DNA of 64,000 nucleotides, from the NCBI GenBank assembly GCA_900638155.1, contig LR134495.1:248001-312000 (forward strand), read 5' to 3'. How positions within the stretch are numbered: position 1 is the stretch's first letter; each line of letters starts with the position of its first letter. A program made the translations under genes and the position numbers. The notes beneath the pieces were generated by a model. It was not told where the DNA came from, did no database searches, and worked only from the letters and a program-made list of their open reading frames with translations. The stretch comes from Mannheimia haemolytica (GTDB lineage Bacteria > Pseudomonadota > Gammaproteobacteria > Enterobacterales > Pasteurellaceae). Below, piece after piece: positions 42,874 to 51,360 of the stretch.

Positions 42874-42942
42874 TTTGTGCAAAATCCGCAAATCTATTTC
42901 TCAATTTATGCGATTTTTCAAACAAATTCATTCCGCTAGAAT
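42874..42942 (+). promoter_or_regulatory. Family-2 promoter element, copy 4 (nitronate monooxygenase-like gene)
   Basis: Begins TTTGTGCAAAATCCGCAAAT (TGC-N7-GCA); -10 box TAGAAT at 42937-42942, 63 bp after the element start. Confidence 0.7.
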
Positions 42943-42977
42943 GTACTCATCTTTTTCCAGTTATAGAGAGTATTTTT

Positions 42978-43961
42978 ATGAACAATCGCATTTGCCAAAT
43001 TTTAAATATTGAAAAACCCATTATCCAAGCCCCTTTGTCGTGGCTCACAGACGCACGCCTTGTTGCTGCTGTGGGCAATGCTGGCGGTATGGGCGTGCTT
43101 GGACCAAACGCTGGCTTAACCGCACAAACTGCCGTTTCCACCCCAGAGGAAACCGCCCAAAAAATGCGTGAAGAAATCCAAAAAGTCAAAGCCTTAACCG
43201 ATAAGCCCTTTGGTGTGAATTTAATCCCAATGGCAGAAAATGACATTTGGACTGCCCCAATGGTAGCCGTTATCAAAGATGAAAAAGTCCCTGCGGTGGT
43301 CTATACAGGCTATGGCGAGGGGACAATTAAGCCAGAACTGTTTGCCGAATTAAAACAGGCAGGCATCAAAATCATCTACCGTGATTTAAACCCAACGCCA
43401 GAAAATACTCGCCTTGCCGAGCAGGCAGGAGCGGATATTATTGTCGCCACAGGCTTTGATGAAGGCGGGACTTTGCCGGCAGTGGCTTTGGGGACTTTTT
43501 CCATTGTGCCACTGATTGCCGACAGCACCAACTTGCCTGTGATGGCGGCTGGTGGTATTGTGGACAGACGCACCGCCAAAGCGGCTTTGGCACTGGGGGC
43601 AGAGGGCGTGTTTGCAGGCTCGCTGTTTTTATCAAGCATTGAGAGCCGTATGCACACTGCTGTAAAAGAACGATTGGTTCAATCAAATGGTTTGGATTTG
43701 ATGTTGTTTCGCACAATGCCAGCGTATTATCGTTCGCTTTCAGGAAAATTGGCTGAAAAATTGGTGGCAATGGACAAAGCAGGGGCAAGCAATGAGGAGC
43801 TTGGCAAAACAATGGGCGGACTGCGTGGCTTGCGTTTAGGAATGCTGGAAAACAACAGCGATGAGGGCTACATTTCGCTTGGCACAGGCATTGGGGCGAT
43901 TAAAGCCATTCGCTTTGTGGCAGAGATTGTTGATGAGTTGATGGTGGGGATTGAAGGGTAA
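42978..43961 (+). CDS. Nitronate monooxygenase / 2-nitropropane dioxygenase-like FMN protein
   Basis: A 327-residue TIM-barrel FMN protein. The N-terminal IQAPLSWLTDARLVAAVGNAGG and the central ATGFDEGG, VPLIADSTNLPVMAAGGI and GAEGVFAGSLFL segments are those of the NPD family, which oxidises nitronates or acts as quinone/enoyl reductase. The catalytic His of class I nitronate monooxygenases (in GHxGG) is replaced here by FDEGG, so another activity is possible. Preceded by a Kingella DUS and family-2 promoter. Confidence 0.82.
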   Translation: MNNRICQILNIEKPIIQAPLSWLTDARLVAAVGNAGGMGVLGPNAGLTAQTAVSTPEETAQKMREEIQKVKALTDKPFGVNLIPMAENDIWTAPMVAVIKDEKVPAVVYTGYGEGTIKPELFAELKQAGIKIIYRDLNPTPENTRLAEQAGADIIVATGFDEGGTLPAVALGTFSIVPLIADSTNLPVMAAGGIVDRRTAKAALALGAEGVFAGSLFLSSIESRMHTAVKERLVQSNGLDLMLFRTMPAYYRSLSGKLAEKLVAMDKAGASNEELGKTMGGLRGLRLGMLENNSDEGYISLGTGIGAIKAIRFVAEIVDELMVGIEG

Positions 43962-43970
43962 GTGGGTTTG

Positions 43971-44016
43971 AAAAACACCGTTTGAGCAATTCAAGCGGTG
44001 TTTTTCTTTTTAAAAT
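43971..44016 (+). terminator. USS-type terminator; degenerate DUS follows
   Basis: AAAAACACCGTTTG pairs with CAAGCGGTGTTTTT. At 44035-44046, GGGCTGCCTGAA is one base from the Simonsiella-type DUS. Confidence 0.75.
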
Positions 44017-44049
44017 GGGCAAAATAAACTTTTCGGGCTGCCTGAAAAC

Positions 44050-45063
44050 CTACACCCCTTTATTTTCCCGCGATTTTCGGTTTATCCACCACACCAGCGA
44101 CAACATCACAGGCACTTCAACCAACACACCCACCACCGTTGCCAATGCCGCCCCCGAATTTAAACCAAATAAAGCAATCGCCACCGCCACCGCCAATTCA
44201 AAAAAATTGCTCGTGCCGATTAAGCAAGCAGGGGCGGAAATGGCGTGGGGCAATTTAAGCCATTTTGCCCAAATCGCACTGAGTGCAAAAATGCCGTAAG
44301 TCTGCACCAATAAAGGAATGGCAATCAGCAGGATAATCATCGGCTTATCCACAATGGTTTGTGCCTGAAACGCAAACAACAGCACCACCGTCAATAACAA
44401 TCCCAAAATAGACAAAGGCTTAAAACGCTGGCTGAATTGGCGAATTTTGTGTTCATCTTGCAAAGATTTGCGAGTGGCAACTCCCACAAGCAAAGGCAAT
44501 ACCAAATACAGCAACACGCTAAAAAACAGCGTGTCCCACGGGATTGTGATGTCGTTCATACCAAGCAAAAGCCCTGTAATCGGAGCAAAGGCAAAAATCA
44601 TAATCACATCATTTAAAGACACTTGCACCAGCGTGTAATTGGGGTCGCCTTTGACCAGTTGAGACCAAACAAAAACCATTGCCGTACAAGGTGCAACCCC
44701 AAGCAAAATCATACCTGCAATGTACTCGCTTGCCGATTGTTCATCTACCCAGCCAGCAAAAAATACCTTAAAAAACAACCAGCCCACAAGTGCCATAGTA
44801 AAAGGCTTAATCAACCAATTTACCGTTAAAGTCAGCCAAAGCCCTTTGGGATTGTGGCGGATATTTTTAATGGCAAGCCAGTCAATTTGTATCATCATTG
44901 GATAAATCATCAGCCAAATCAGCACCGCAATCGGCAAATTGATTTGAGCCACTTGCATTGTGGCAATCCATTGAAAATAAGGCGTAAACCAAATACCCAG
45001 CCCCACGCCAAGCAAAATCGCCAACCCCACCCACACACTCAAAAATCGTTCAAAAATGCCCAT
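44050..45063 (-). CDS. acr3: Arsenite efflux permease of the Acr3 family
   Basis: A 337-residue membrane protein with about ten helices from ATG 45063 ([17 protein letters not shown]). The conserved Acr3 cysteine lies in [16 protein letters not shown] near residue 105, with [14 protein letters not shown] following. It exports As(III) using the proton gradient. It starts 1 base after the arsC stop, so the two are translationally coupled; the earlier start in the longer frame would lie inside arsC. Confidence 0.93.
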   Translation of the reverse strand: MGIFERFLSVWVGLAILLGVGLGIWFTPYFQWIATMQVAQINLPIAVLIWLMIYPMMIQIDWLAIKNIRHNPKGLWLTLTVNWLIKPFTMALVGWLFFKVFFAGWVDEQSASEYIAGMILLGVAPCTAMVFVWSQLVKGDPNYTLVQVSLNDVIMIFAFAPITGLLLGMNDITIPWDTLFFSVLLYLVLPLLVGVATRKSLQDEHKIRQFSQRFKPLSILGLLLTVVLLFAFQAQTIVDKPMIILLIAIPLLVQTYGIFALSAIWAKWLKLPHAISAPACLIGTSNFFELAVAVAIALFGLNSGAALATVVGVLVEVPVMLSLVWWINRKSRENKGV

Positions 45064-45064
45064 T

Positions 45065-45475
45065 TTATGCCCCTTGTACACGGATGATTTCGCCGTCTTC
45101 TTTGATAAAATCACTTTGCAATGCCACAGGTGAAATGCTCAAAAATACTTCGCTCGGACGGCACAAACGCACGCCTTTTTCGGTGATGACAATCGGGCGG
45201 TTGATTAAAATGGGAGCATTTAGCATTGCCTTGATGATGTCGTCGTCGCTCACATCATTGTCCAAATTAAATTGTTGATATTCAGGCACATTACTTCGCA
45301 AAAGCTCTCTGGGCGTGATGTTCATTTGCTCAATCAATTGGCGTAATGTGCGTTCATCGGGCGGGGTGTCCAGATAATGAATAATGGTCGGCTCAATGCC
45401 CAAATGGCGAATCAAAGCCAGCGTGTTGCGAGAAGTACCGCATTTGGGATTGTGATAAATGCTGATTTGGTGCAT
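45065..45475 (-). CDS. arsC: Glutaredoxin-dependent arsenate reductase
   Basis: A 136-residue protein with the E. coli plasmid-type ArsC active site [11 protein letters not shown] (Cys12) and the conserved LLRSNVPEY and LINRPIVIT segments. It reduces arsenate to arsenite, which Acr3 exports. An ArsR-type palindrome precedes it, separating it from arsR, so it may have its own promoter. Confidence 0.95.
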   Translation of the reverse strand: MHQISIYHNPKCGTSRNTLALIRHLGIEPTIIHYLDTPPDERTLRQLIEQMNITPRELLRSNVPEYQQFNLDNDVSDDDIIKAMLNAPILINRPIVITEKGVRLCRPSEVFLSISPVALQSDFIKEDGEIIRVQGA

Positions 45476-45487
45476 AGTATGTTCCTT

Positions 45488-45507
45488 ATTTCAAGAGTTA
45501 TTGAAAT
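45488..45507. promoter_or_regulatory. Second ArsR-type operator, between arsR and arsC
   Basis: ATTTCAA-N6-TTGAAAT, the same 20-bp spacing and arms as the site upstream of arsR. Confidence 0.65.
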
Positions 45508-45526
45508 GAATGAGCAAAAAAATTTG

Positions 45527-45856
45527 CTAACACGATTGGCAAAATTTTTCGCAATCGCCACCGCTTGCGTTTTCACAACAGCGATGCAATAAAAATTCAA
45601 TCAAGCCGTTCATCATCGCTAAATTGGCGAAATAACGGACAAATTTTCCCTGCTGTTCACTGTAAACAAGGTTGGCGTTTGCCAAAGTTTTTAAGTGAAA
45701 CGACAGATTATTGGGGGCAAGATTGAGCTGTTTTGCCAAATCGCCCACCACCATACCACGCCCCCCTTCGGCGGTCAGGGCTTGGAAAATGGCAAGGCGT
45801 GTGGGCGAAGCAAGACTTTCAAACAGTTTGCTGGCGTGTTCGGTGTTCATATTCAT
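45527..45856 (-). CDS. arsR: Arsenic-responsive repressor with C-terminal cysteine cluster
   Basis: A 109-residue winged-helix ArsR/SmtB protein (FESLASPTRLAIFQAL, then LAPNNLSFHLKTLANANLV). It lacks the CxC site in the alpha-3 helix of E. coli ArsR. Instead the C-terminus holds Cys93, Cys94, Cys102, Cys106 and Cys109 (HRCCENASGGDCEKFCQSC), closely resembling the Acidithiobacillus-type As(III) site (two adjacent Cys plus a third). It should repress the ars genes until arsenite binds. First gene of arsR-arsC-acr3. Confidence 0.92.
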   Translation of the reverse strand: MNMNTEHASKLFESLASPTRLAIFQALTAEGGRGMVVGDLAKQLNLAPNNLSFHLKTLANANLVYSEQQGKFVRYFANLAMMNGLIEFLLHRCCENASGGDCEKFCQSC

Positions 45857-45886
45857 AGGCGGTTAGTATAGCAGGATGTGTTTTTC

Positions 45887-45906
45887 ATTTCAATAGGTAT
45901 TGAAAT
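45887..45906. promoter_or_regulatory. ArsR operator upstream of arsR
   Basis: ATTTCAATA-GG-TATTGAAAT, 9-bp arms. It lies 31 bp upstream of the arsR start. Confidence 0.75.
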
Positions 45907-45921
45907 GATGTTTGTGTGTTC

Positions 45922-45933
45922 AGGCTGCCTGAA
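45922..45933 (+). repeat. Simonsiella-type DNA uptake sequence (AG-simDUS)
   Basis: AGGCTGCCTGAA, exact, 7 bp before promoter family-2 element 5. Confidence 0.7.
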
Positions 45934-45939
45934 AAACCA

Positions 45940-46008
45940 TTTATGCCAATTTAGCAAAAGTGTTTTGCAATTGATGTGATTTTTAAAATAAATTCATTGC
46001 ATTAAAAT
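45940..46008 (+). promoter_or_regulatory. Family-2 promoter element, copy 5 (quinone oxidoreductase gene)
   Basis: Begins TTTATGCCAATTTAGCAAAA (TGC-N7-GCA); -10 box TAAAAT at 46003-46008, 63 bp after the element start. The next 25 bases match copy 1 almost exactly (GTGTTTTGCAATTGATG). Confidence 0.7.
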
Positions 46009-46039
46009 ACGCCCATTATTTACACAAAAGGTCAAAACA

Positions 46040-47029
46040 ATGAGCAAACAAATTCAATTTCATCAAACAGGTTAGCCTGATGTCTTGCAAATCGTTGATG
46101 TAGTAATTCCTGCACCAAAAGCACACGAAGTACAAATCCAAATCCAAGCCATTGGCTTAAACCGTGCCGAAATGATGTACCGAGAAGGGGCGTATGTGAT
46201 TGACCCTGTATTCCCTGCGACTTTGGGTTATGAAGGGGCAGGCGTGGTCGTGGCGATTGGCGAGGGGGTGAGCGAGCTTGCCATTGGCGATAAGGTCAGC
46301 ATTATTCCGTCTTTTATGTTTACCGAATACGGTACTTATGGCGAAATCGTCAATATGCCCAAACACGCCGTTGTTAAGCACCCTGATAATTTATCAATGG
46401 AACAAGCGTCCGCCAGTTGGATGGCGTTTGTTACCGCTTATGGTGGACTGATTGAGTTTGGCAAAGTACAAAAAGGCGATGTGGTGGTGCTAGGCGGTGC
46501 AACCAGTTCGGTCGGTCTGGCAAGCATTCAAATCGCCAAAATGCAAGGGGCAACGGTGATTGCCTTGTCTCGCACCCACGCCAAAGGCGATGCACTTTTG
46601 GAAAAAGGGGCGGATTTTGTGATTGCCACAAGCGAAAACGATGTAACCGCCAAACTTTTTGAAATCACCAATGGCAAAGGCGTGAATGTGGTGTTTGACC
46701 CTGTGGGCGGACAAGAGGCGGCAAAAATCATCAATGCAATGGCACAAGACGGTCGTTACATCATTTATGGGGCATTAAGCCACGATGATATTGCTGTGCC
46801 AGTCTTTGCGATTTTGGGTAAGCATTTGACAGTGCGGGGGTATGAACTCTTTGAAATTACCACCGTACCTGAAAAACTCGCCCAAGCCAAACAATTTGTC
46901 TATGACGGCTTGGCAAGCGGTCAATTACGCCCTGAAATTGACAAAATCTTTGCCTTTGATGAAATGGTTAAAGCTCACGAATATATGGCAAGCAATCAGC
47001 AGATTGGGAAGATTGTAGTTAAGATTTGA
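46040..47029 (+). pseudogene. Zinc-type quinone oxidoreductase with in-frame amber codon at position 12
   Basis: ATG 46040 starts the normal N-terminus (MSKQIQFHQTG), then TAG at 46073-46075, then PDVLQIVDVVIPAPKAHEV and the complete rest of an MDR-family NADPH:quinone oxidoreductase: AIGLNRAEMMYREG, PATLGYEGAGVVVAIGEG, the nucleotide site VVLGGATSSVGLASIQIAK and VFDPVGGQEAAK. No other lesion is visible. The promoter element upstream is intact. An alternative TTG at 46085 has no clear RBS. Either a recent nonsense mutation or amber readthrough. Confidence 0.82.
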
Positions 47030-47089
47030 TGACTTGAAACCACCGCTTGTGATCGGCAAGCGGTCATTTTCATTGGAAATTTTGCAAAT

Positions 47090-48055
47090 CTACACGTTTT
47101 CAGCCCCGCCAAACCCTCTCCGCCACACCTGTGGACTCACCCCAAACCGTGCTTTAAACTGCGTTCTTAGATTGCTTGCGCTGCCGAAGCCTGATCTTTG
47201 GGCGATGGTTTCGATGCTGTCATCGCTGCTTTCCAATAATTCCTGCACTTTTGCCAAGCGTTTGGCGGTGAGCCATTCGGAGAGGGTGAGGTTGGTGGCG
47301 TTTTTAAAATAACGAGCGAAACTGCGTTTGGATAAATGCACGCTGTCCGCCAAGTCGTCCAGTTTGTGCGGTTTATCCAAATTATCGCCTAGAAATTGCA
47401 ATAAGGCATTGATTTTGCTGTCTTTGGCGTGGCTAATGGGGGCGACTTGGCTAAACTGTGCCTGACCACCTTCACGATGCGGGGCGGAAACAAGCATTCG
47501 TGCCAAACTGTTTGCGATGTTTGCGCCATAAAGGCTGCGGATAAAATACAAACAGCAGTCCATACCGGCCAATGCACCAGCGGAGGTCAAAATATTGCCG
47601 TCATCAATATACAGGCGGTTGCTGTCGAGCCGAATATGCGGAAAGCGGGCTTTTAATTCCGCCTCGCCCGCCCAGTGCGTAACCAGCGTTTTATCCGTGG
47701 CAATGCCGGCATAGGCGAGGGCGTAAGTGCCATAACATAAGGCAATGATTTTCTTATTGTTTTGATGATGAGCTTGCAGTTTTTGCATAAAGGTTTCAGA
47801 CGGCATTTCCCCCACCCAGCCGGCAATCACAATAATATCCGCCCAGTCCATCTGCTCCAAATGCCCGTCTAACTGCACCTTCGCACCCAATGCGGTTTGC
47901 ACCGATTTTCCCTTATCCCCGAACACTTTCATATCAAACAACCGCTCGCCCTGATGCGCCATCTGAAACAGTGAAAAAGGCAGATTAAACACAAAATCAT
48001 TACAGCCGTTTTGGGCATAAAGGGCAAGTTTGGGAGCGTGAGGTTTCATCTTCAT
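47090..48055 (-). CDS. GlxA-type AraC regulator with DJ-1/PfpI domain
   Basis: A 321-residue protein with an N-terminal DJ-1/PfpI-like domain (residues 8-190; the usual nucleophile-elbow region reads IIALCYGTYALAYAG, Cys-containing) and a C-terminal AraC domain (LSKRSFARYFKNATNLTLSEWL, then RSGFGSASNLRTQFKARFGVSP). Such GlxA/FtrA regulators control catabolic or stress genes. It is divergent from the UlaG-like MBL gene with an 8-bp inverted repeat between them, so that gene and the next hydrolase are probable targets. Confidence 0.87.
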   Translation of the reverse strand: MKMKPHAPKLALYAQNGCNDFVFNLPFSLFQMAHQGERLFDMKVFGDKGKSVQTALGAKVQLDGHLEQMDWADIIVIAGWVGEMPSETFMQKLQAHHQNNKKIIALCYGTYALAYAGIATDKTLVTHWAGEAELKARFPHIRLDSNRLYIDDGNILTSAGALAGMDCCLYFIRSLYGANIANSLARMLVSAPHREGGQAQFSQVAPISHAKDSKINALLQFLGDNLDKPHKLDDLADSVHLSKRSFARYFKNATNLTLSEWLTAKRLAKVQELLESSDDSIETIAQRSGFGSASNLRTQFKARFGVSPQVWRRGFGGAENV

Positions 48056-48058
48056 TTT

Positions 48059-48091
48059 GGCAACATCCTTGCGATAAATGGCAATGTTGCC
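48059..48091. promoter_or_regulatory. Inverted repeat between GlxA-like regulator and MBL gene
   Basis: GGCAACAT (48059-48066) and ATGTTGCC (48084-48091); a -10-like TAAAAT follows at 48117-48122. Candidate operator. Confidence 0.5.
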
Positions 48092-48154
48092 TATTTTAGC
48101 ATAGGGGTGAAACCACTAAAATATGCTTATCTTTTCGTTATTTGGAGTTTGAAA

Positions 48155-49003
48155 ATGTTTAAAAAACTTACCCTTACCGCTCTGGCATTGACCATCAGTG
48201 CATCTGCCTTCGCTCTGGACAGCTATCAGCATATCCGTAATGCCACTGCCAAGATTGAATATGCCGGGCAGACCTTTTTGGTCGATCCGTTTTTTGCCAA
48301 GAAAGGGGCAATGGAGGGCTTTAAAGGGACGTTTAACAGCCAATTGCGTATGCCGTTGGTGGAATTGCCGATGTCGCCCGAGCAAATCTTGCAAGGCGTG
48401 GATGCGGTGATCGTCACCCATACCCACGAAGATCATTGGGACGAAGCTGCGCAAAAAGCCATTCCAAAACACTTGCCGATTTTTGTTCAACACGAAGATG
48501 ATGCTAAATTGATTCGTTCGCAAGGTTTTCAGAATGTCAGTGTGTTGCACGAAAAAGCGGAGTTTAACGGCGTAGAATTACACAAAACCGGCGGTTCTCA
48601 CGGCACGGTTGAGATGTATGCCAATCCACAACTGTCGGCTCTGTTGGGTGAGGCGATGGGCGTGGTCATCAAAAAAGACGGGCACAAAACCGCCTACATT
48701 ATGGGCGACACAGTCTGGACGGCAGAGGTAAACAAAGCCTTGCACAAATACCAGCCTCATTACATTGTGATGAATACCGGTTTTGCCCGCATTAACGGCT
48801 TATCCGACAGCATTATTATGGGCGTGGAAGATGTGTTAAAAGCCAGCCAAACGGCGCCGAATGCCAAGCTGATTACAGTGCATATGGATACCGTAAACCA
48901 TACCGCCACCAGCCGTGATGATATGCGTACATTTGTCATTGGCGAAAAATTAACGGATAAAGTCATTATTCCAAATGATGGCGAAGTGATTGAATTAAAA
49001 TAA
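48155..49003 (+). CDS. Exported UlaG-like MBL-fold hydrolase
   Basis: ATG 48155 with TTGGAG ribosome site gives a Sec signal peptide (LTLTALALTISASAFA, cleavage near residue 22) and a 282-residue protein. The metal motif THTHEDHWD near residue 88, GGSHGT near 150 and YIMGDTVW near 185 indicate a UlaG/RomA-like metallo-beta-lactamase-fold hydrolase, probably periplasmic. Substrate unknown. The next gene starts 14 bases after its stop, so they form a two-gene operon beside the GlxA-like regulator. Confidence 0.82.
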   Translation: MFKKLTLTALALTISASAFALDSYQHIRNATAKIEYAGQTFLVDPFFAKKGAMEGFKGTFNSQLRMPLVELPMSPEQILQGVDAVIVTHTHEDHWDEAAQKAIPKHLPIFVQHEDDAKLIRSQGFQNVSVLHEKAEFNGVELHKTGGSHGTVEMYANPQLSALLGEAMGVVIKKDGHKTAYIMGDTVWTAEVNKALHKYQPHYIVMNTGFARINGLSDSIIMGVEDVLKASQTAPNAKLITVHMDTVNHTATSRDDMRTFVIGEKLTDKVIIPNDGEVIELK

Positions 49004-49017
49004 TTTTGGAGAACAAT

Positions 49018-49518
49018 ATGAAAACCGCACTTTTAGTGATTGATGTACAAAACGAATACTTTGCTTCCGCAGGCGGCAAATTTGATCAATTCAATGTTGA
49101 TGAGTTGGGGCAAAAAATTGCCGATTATGCCCAAACTGCCGTACAAAACGGGGAGCTTGTGATTGGCGTTCAGCACCTGATGGCAGAAGATTATCCTTTA
49201 TTTGCCAAAGGCTCAGAGGGTGCAAAAATCCATTCCTCGGTGGCAGGGATTTTGGCAGATAAACCGTTGGTACAAAAAGCCCACGCCGATAGTTTTTTAA
49301 ACACCAATCTGCTTGAAATCTTAAAACAACACGGCATTGAACAAATTGACATCTGTGGGATTATGACTCAAAACTGCGTAACCCATACCGCCCTTTCGCC
49401 TTTTGCCAAGGATTACAAAGTTCGGGTTCTGTCAAACCTTTGCACCGCGCCGACGGAGTTAATTCACCAAATCGCCTTGGGGGCATTGGCAGATAGAGAA
49501 TGGATTGAGGTGGTTTAA
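49018..49518 (+). CDS. Isochorismatase-family cysteine hydrolase
   Basis: ATG 49018 follows TTGGAG; the 166-residue product has the family triad: Asp in LLVIDVQNEYF, Lys in LVQKAHADSF near residue 87, and Cys in GIMTQNCVTHTALSPF near residue 118. Such enzymes cleave amides (nicotinamidase-like), ureas or isochorismate. Co-transcription with the upstream MBL hydrolase is likely. A USS-type terminator follows. Confidence 0.87.
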   Translation: MKTALLVIDVQNEYFASAGGKFDQFNVDELGQKIADYAQTAVQNGELVIGVQHLMAEDYPLFAKGSEGAKIHSSVAGILADKPLVQKAHADSFLNTNLLEILKQHGIEQIDICGIMTQNCVTHTALSPFAKDYKVRVLSNLCTAPTELIHQIALGALADREWIEVV

Positions 49519-49525
49519 ATTTGAT

Positions 49526-49564
49526 AAAACACCGTTTGGATTAAGATTCAAGCGGTGTTTTTTA
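49526..49564 (+). terminator. USS-type terminator
   Basis: AAAACACCGTTTG pairs with CAAGCGGTGTTTT and a T run. Confidence 0.75.
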
Positions 49565-49604
49565 TCGAAAATTTGCAAAATTTCAGGCGCTTGGATAGTA
49601 CGAT

Positions 49605-50426
49605 CTATTTCCAATGAAAAACAATATTCAGCCCCATTGCATTGGCAAAGTTTTGAATGGCTTGTTGTAAGCCTTTTGCCGACAAATTGGTATAAAGGTA
49701 AATATTTTCTTTAAGCTGAGTGGTATATTTCATTCCATTAGGTCTATGGCTTGGCTCACTCCCCAGACAATGTGATGGTGTCGGCTTTCCACTTAAACAA
49801 TAATCTTCCACCAATTCACGATACTCAGGTTCGTTTAATAAAAATGAAAAGAACGCTTTTTGATTATCTCGGTAGCTTTTTCCTGTAATTTTATGCCCGT
49901 TTAATTCAATATAAATTTGCTGAGTTTGATTTTCTTCTTCCTCCCTGAAATCACTTTCAAATAGATTGATATGCGCCACTTCGTCCATAATTTCTTGGGC
50001 AATATTCCATACATTATCGGCTTTGATTTTATTAGTTTTATCAATGAAAGAAAGATTGCCGGAGGTGTTATTATCTAAAATCAAATCCGTTTTTTTAAAT
50101 TCATCGATTAATTTCTTTTCCAAATAATCCGTTTGTGATTTATCTAAACGTCCATCTTCCCGCCCAAAGAAAATAATTTTATTCCACCAATCTTTTTGCT
50201 CATTATGCTGTTTTAGGCGATCATAAATTTTGCCGCTGGCTTGCCCGACATAACGCTGATTTTCCCCCAGCAAAATATAAATGCCGGCTTTATTGGCCTC
50301 TTCCAAGTCTTTCAAGACTTTTAAATCTTCACGATCCGCAATCGCCAAAAAGACAGGCTCTTTGGTATAAACCGTTATATTATCTTTGGAGCGATCACTG
50401 ACAATTACAGTATGTGTCACCATCAA
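49605..50426 (-). CDS. GIY-YIG nuclease-domain protein
   Basis: A 273-residue protein with a GIY-YIG domain at about residues 46-110 (AGIYILLGENQRYVGQA, then IYDRLKQH and the Glu in TDYLEKKLI). The C-terminal half has a DUF4357-like look (GKPTPSHCLGSEPSHRPNG). These proteins are thought to act on nucleic acids; some are linked to mobile elements or defence. It is alone on its strand between detoxification genes, with no recognisable partner except a short fragment upstream. Confidence 0.78.
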   Translation of the reverse strand: MMVTHTVIVSDRSKDNITVYTKEPVFLAIADREDLKVLKDLEEANKAGIYILLGENQRYVGQASGKIYDRLKQHNEQKDWWNKIIFFGREDGRLDKSQTDYLEKKLIDEFKKTDLILDNNTSGNLSFIDKTNKIKADNVWNIAQEIMDEVAHINLFESDFREEEENQTQQIYIELNGHKITGKSYRDNQKAFFSFLLNEPEYRELVEDYCLSGKPTPSHCLGSEPSHRPNGMKYTTQLKENIYLYTNLSAKGLQQAIQNFANAMGLNIVFHWK

Positions 50427-50457
50427 ATTTTCCTTGTTTATCAGTTGAATTTTCTGT

Positions 50458-50655
50458 TTATTCTACCTCATACAAGGGCATATTCACCAGCCAATCCTGT
50501 TGCCTAAAACCCATCATAGAAAACCACATGGTGGGTTTGCGTGACAAAGCAATTTTATCATCTTTGCTTCCGGCACCTTTTGGCAAATCAGCATAGACAA
50601 ATTTTTTGTTGTCTTTGGCAAGTGGTGCCGGAATCGAAGCCCAAATCGACCGCAC
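50458..50655 (-). pseudogene. Unidentified gene fragment upstream of the GIY-YIG gene
   Basis: A 65-codon frame starting at GTG, without a convincing RBS and closed upstream by TAA. The peptide (KFVYADLPKGAGSKDDKIAL, then PTMWFSMMGFRQQDWL) looks like real protein sequence rather than a chance frame, with an intact C-terminus. I do not recognise the family. It fills most of the 329-bp gap between the GIY-YIG and flavin reductase genes and may be the tail of a lost gene. Confidence 0.4.
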
Positions 50656-50755
50656 TTTTTACGCCGTTTACCCATCACGGATATGTTGAAAAATCTGCAA
50701 AACATCTGCCCGATGTTTATAATGCTTGAAATGTTAATCAATGTTGGAGTTTACG

Positions 50756-51319
50756 ATGATAAAACCTGTACCGCTTGATAAATTTTACCGCCTCATCAAT
50801 CACGGTGTTACGGCACTCATCAGTGGTAAACACGGCAATGATGAAAATGTGATGAGTGCATCGTGGGTGTGTCCTTTGGATTTTTCGCCCAATGCCAAAC
50901 TCACCGTGGTGCTGGATAAATCCACCCACACACGCACCTTGATAGAACAAAGCGGTTATTTTGCCGTGCAAGTGCCTGTTTTATCGCAAATTGATTGGGT
51001 GGTTAAACTGGGTTCTATCAGCAAAAAAGACCACCCAAACAAACTGTACGGACTGCCTCTGTTTTACCAAGACGGCTACGATGTACCTTTGGTGTCAGGC
51101 TGTGCAGGGTGGATTGTGTGTCGGCTTATCCGCAATCTTGATAATGAACAAAATCACGACTTGTTTATCGGTGAAGTGCTATCGGCGTGGGCAGATGAGA
51201 GTATTTTTGATAACGGGCGTTGGAAATTTGATGAGATGGGCGATGAATGGAGAACGTTGCACTATATCGCTGGTGGGCAGTTTTATACCACAGGCAAAAG
51301 TGTGGTGGTGGACGAGTGA
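50756..51319 (+). CDS. Flavin reductase family protein
   Basis: ATG 50756 with TTGGAG; 187 residues. The flavin reductase-like (split barrel) domain shows LDKFYRLINHGVTALISG and SASWVCPLDFSPNAKLTVVLDKSTHTRT, the FMN-binding region, then FAVQVPVL near 60. Such proteins supply reduced FMN to monooxygenases or bind FMN themselves; it could serve the LLM monooxygenase at 33175 but they are not adjacent. A USS-type terminator follows. Confidence 0.83.
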   Translation: MIKPVPLDKFYRLINHGVTALISGKHGNDENVMSASWVCPLDFSPNAKLTVVLDKSTHTRTLIEQSGYFAVQVPVLSQIDWVVKLGSISKKDHPNKLYGLPLFYQDGYDVPLVSGCAGWIVCRLIRNLDNEQNHDLFIGEVLSAWADESIFDNGRWKFDEMGDEWRTLHYIAGGQFYTTGKSVVVDE

Positions 51320-51321
51320 GC

Positions 51322-51360
51322 AAAACACCGCTTGGATTGAAGTTCAAGCGGTGGTTTTCT
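51322..51360 (+). terminator. USS-type terminator; degenerate DUS follows
   Basis: AAAACACCGCTTG pairs with CAAGCGGTGGTTTT. AGGCAGTCTGAA at 51382-51393 differs by one base from two neisserial DUS dialects. Confidence 0.7.

Noticed and set aside
47034..47312. 92-codon frame opposite the end of the GlxA-like regulator gene
   Set aside because: Shadow of the AraC domain; no RBS and no protein-like pattern.
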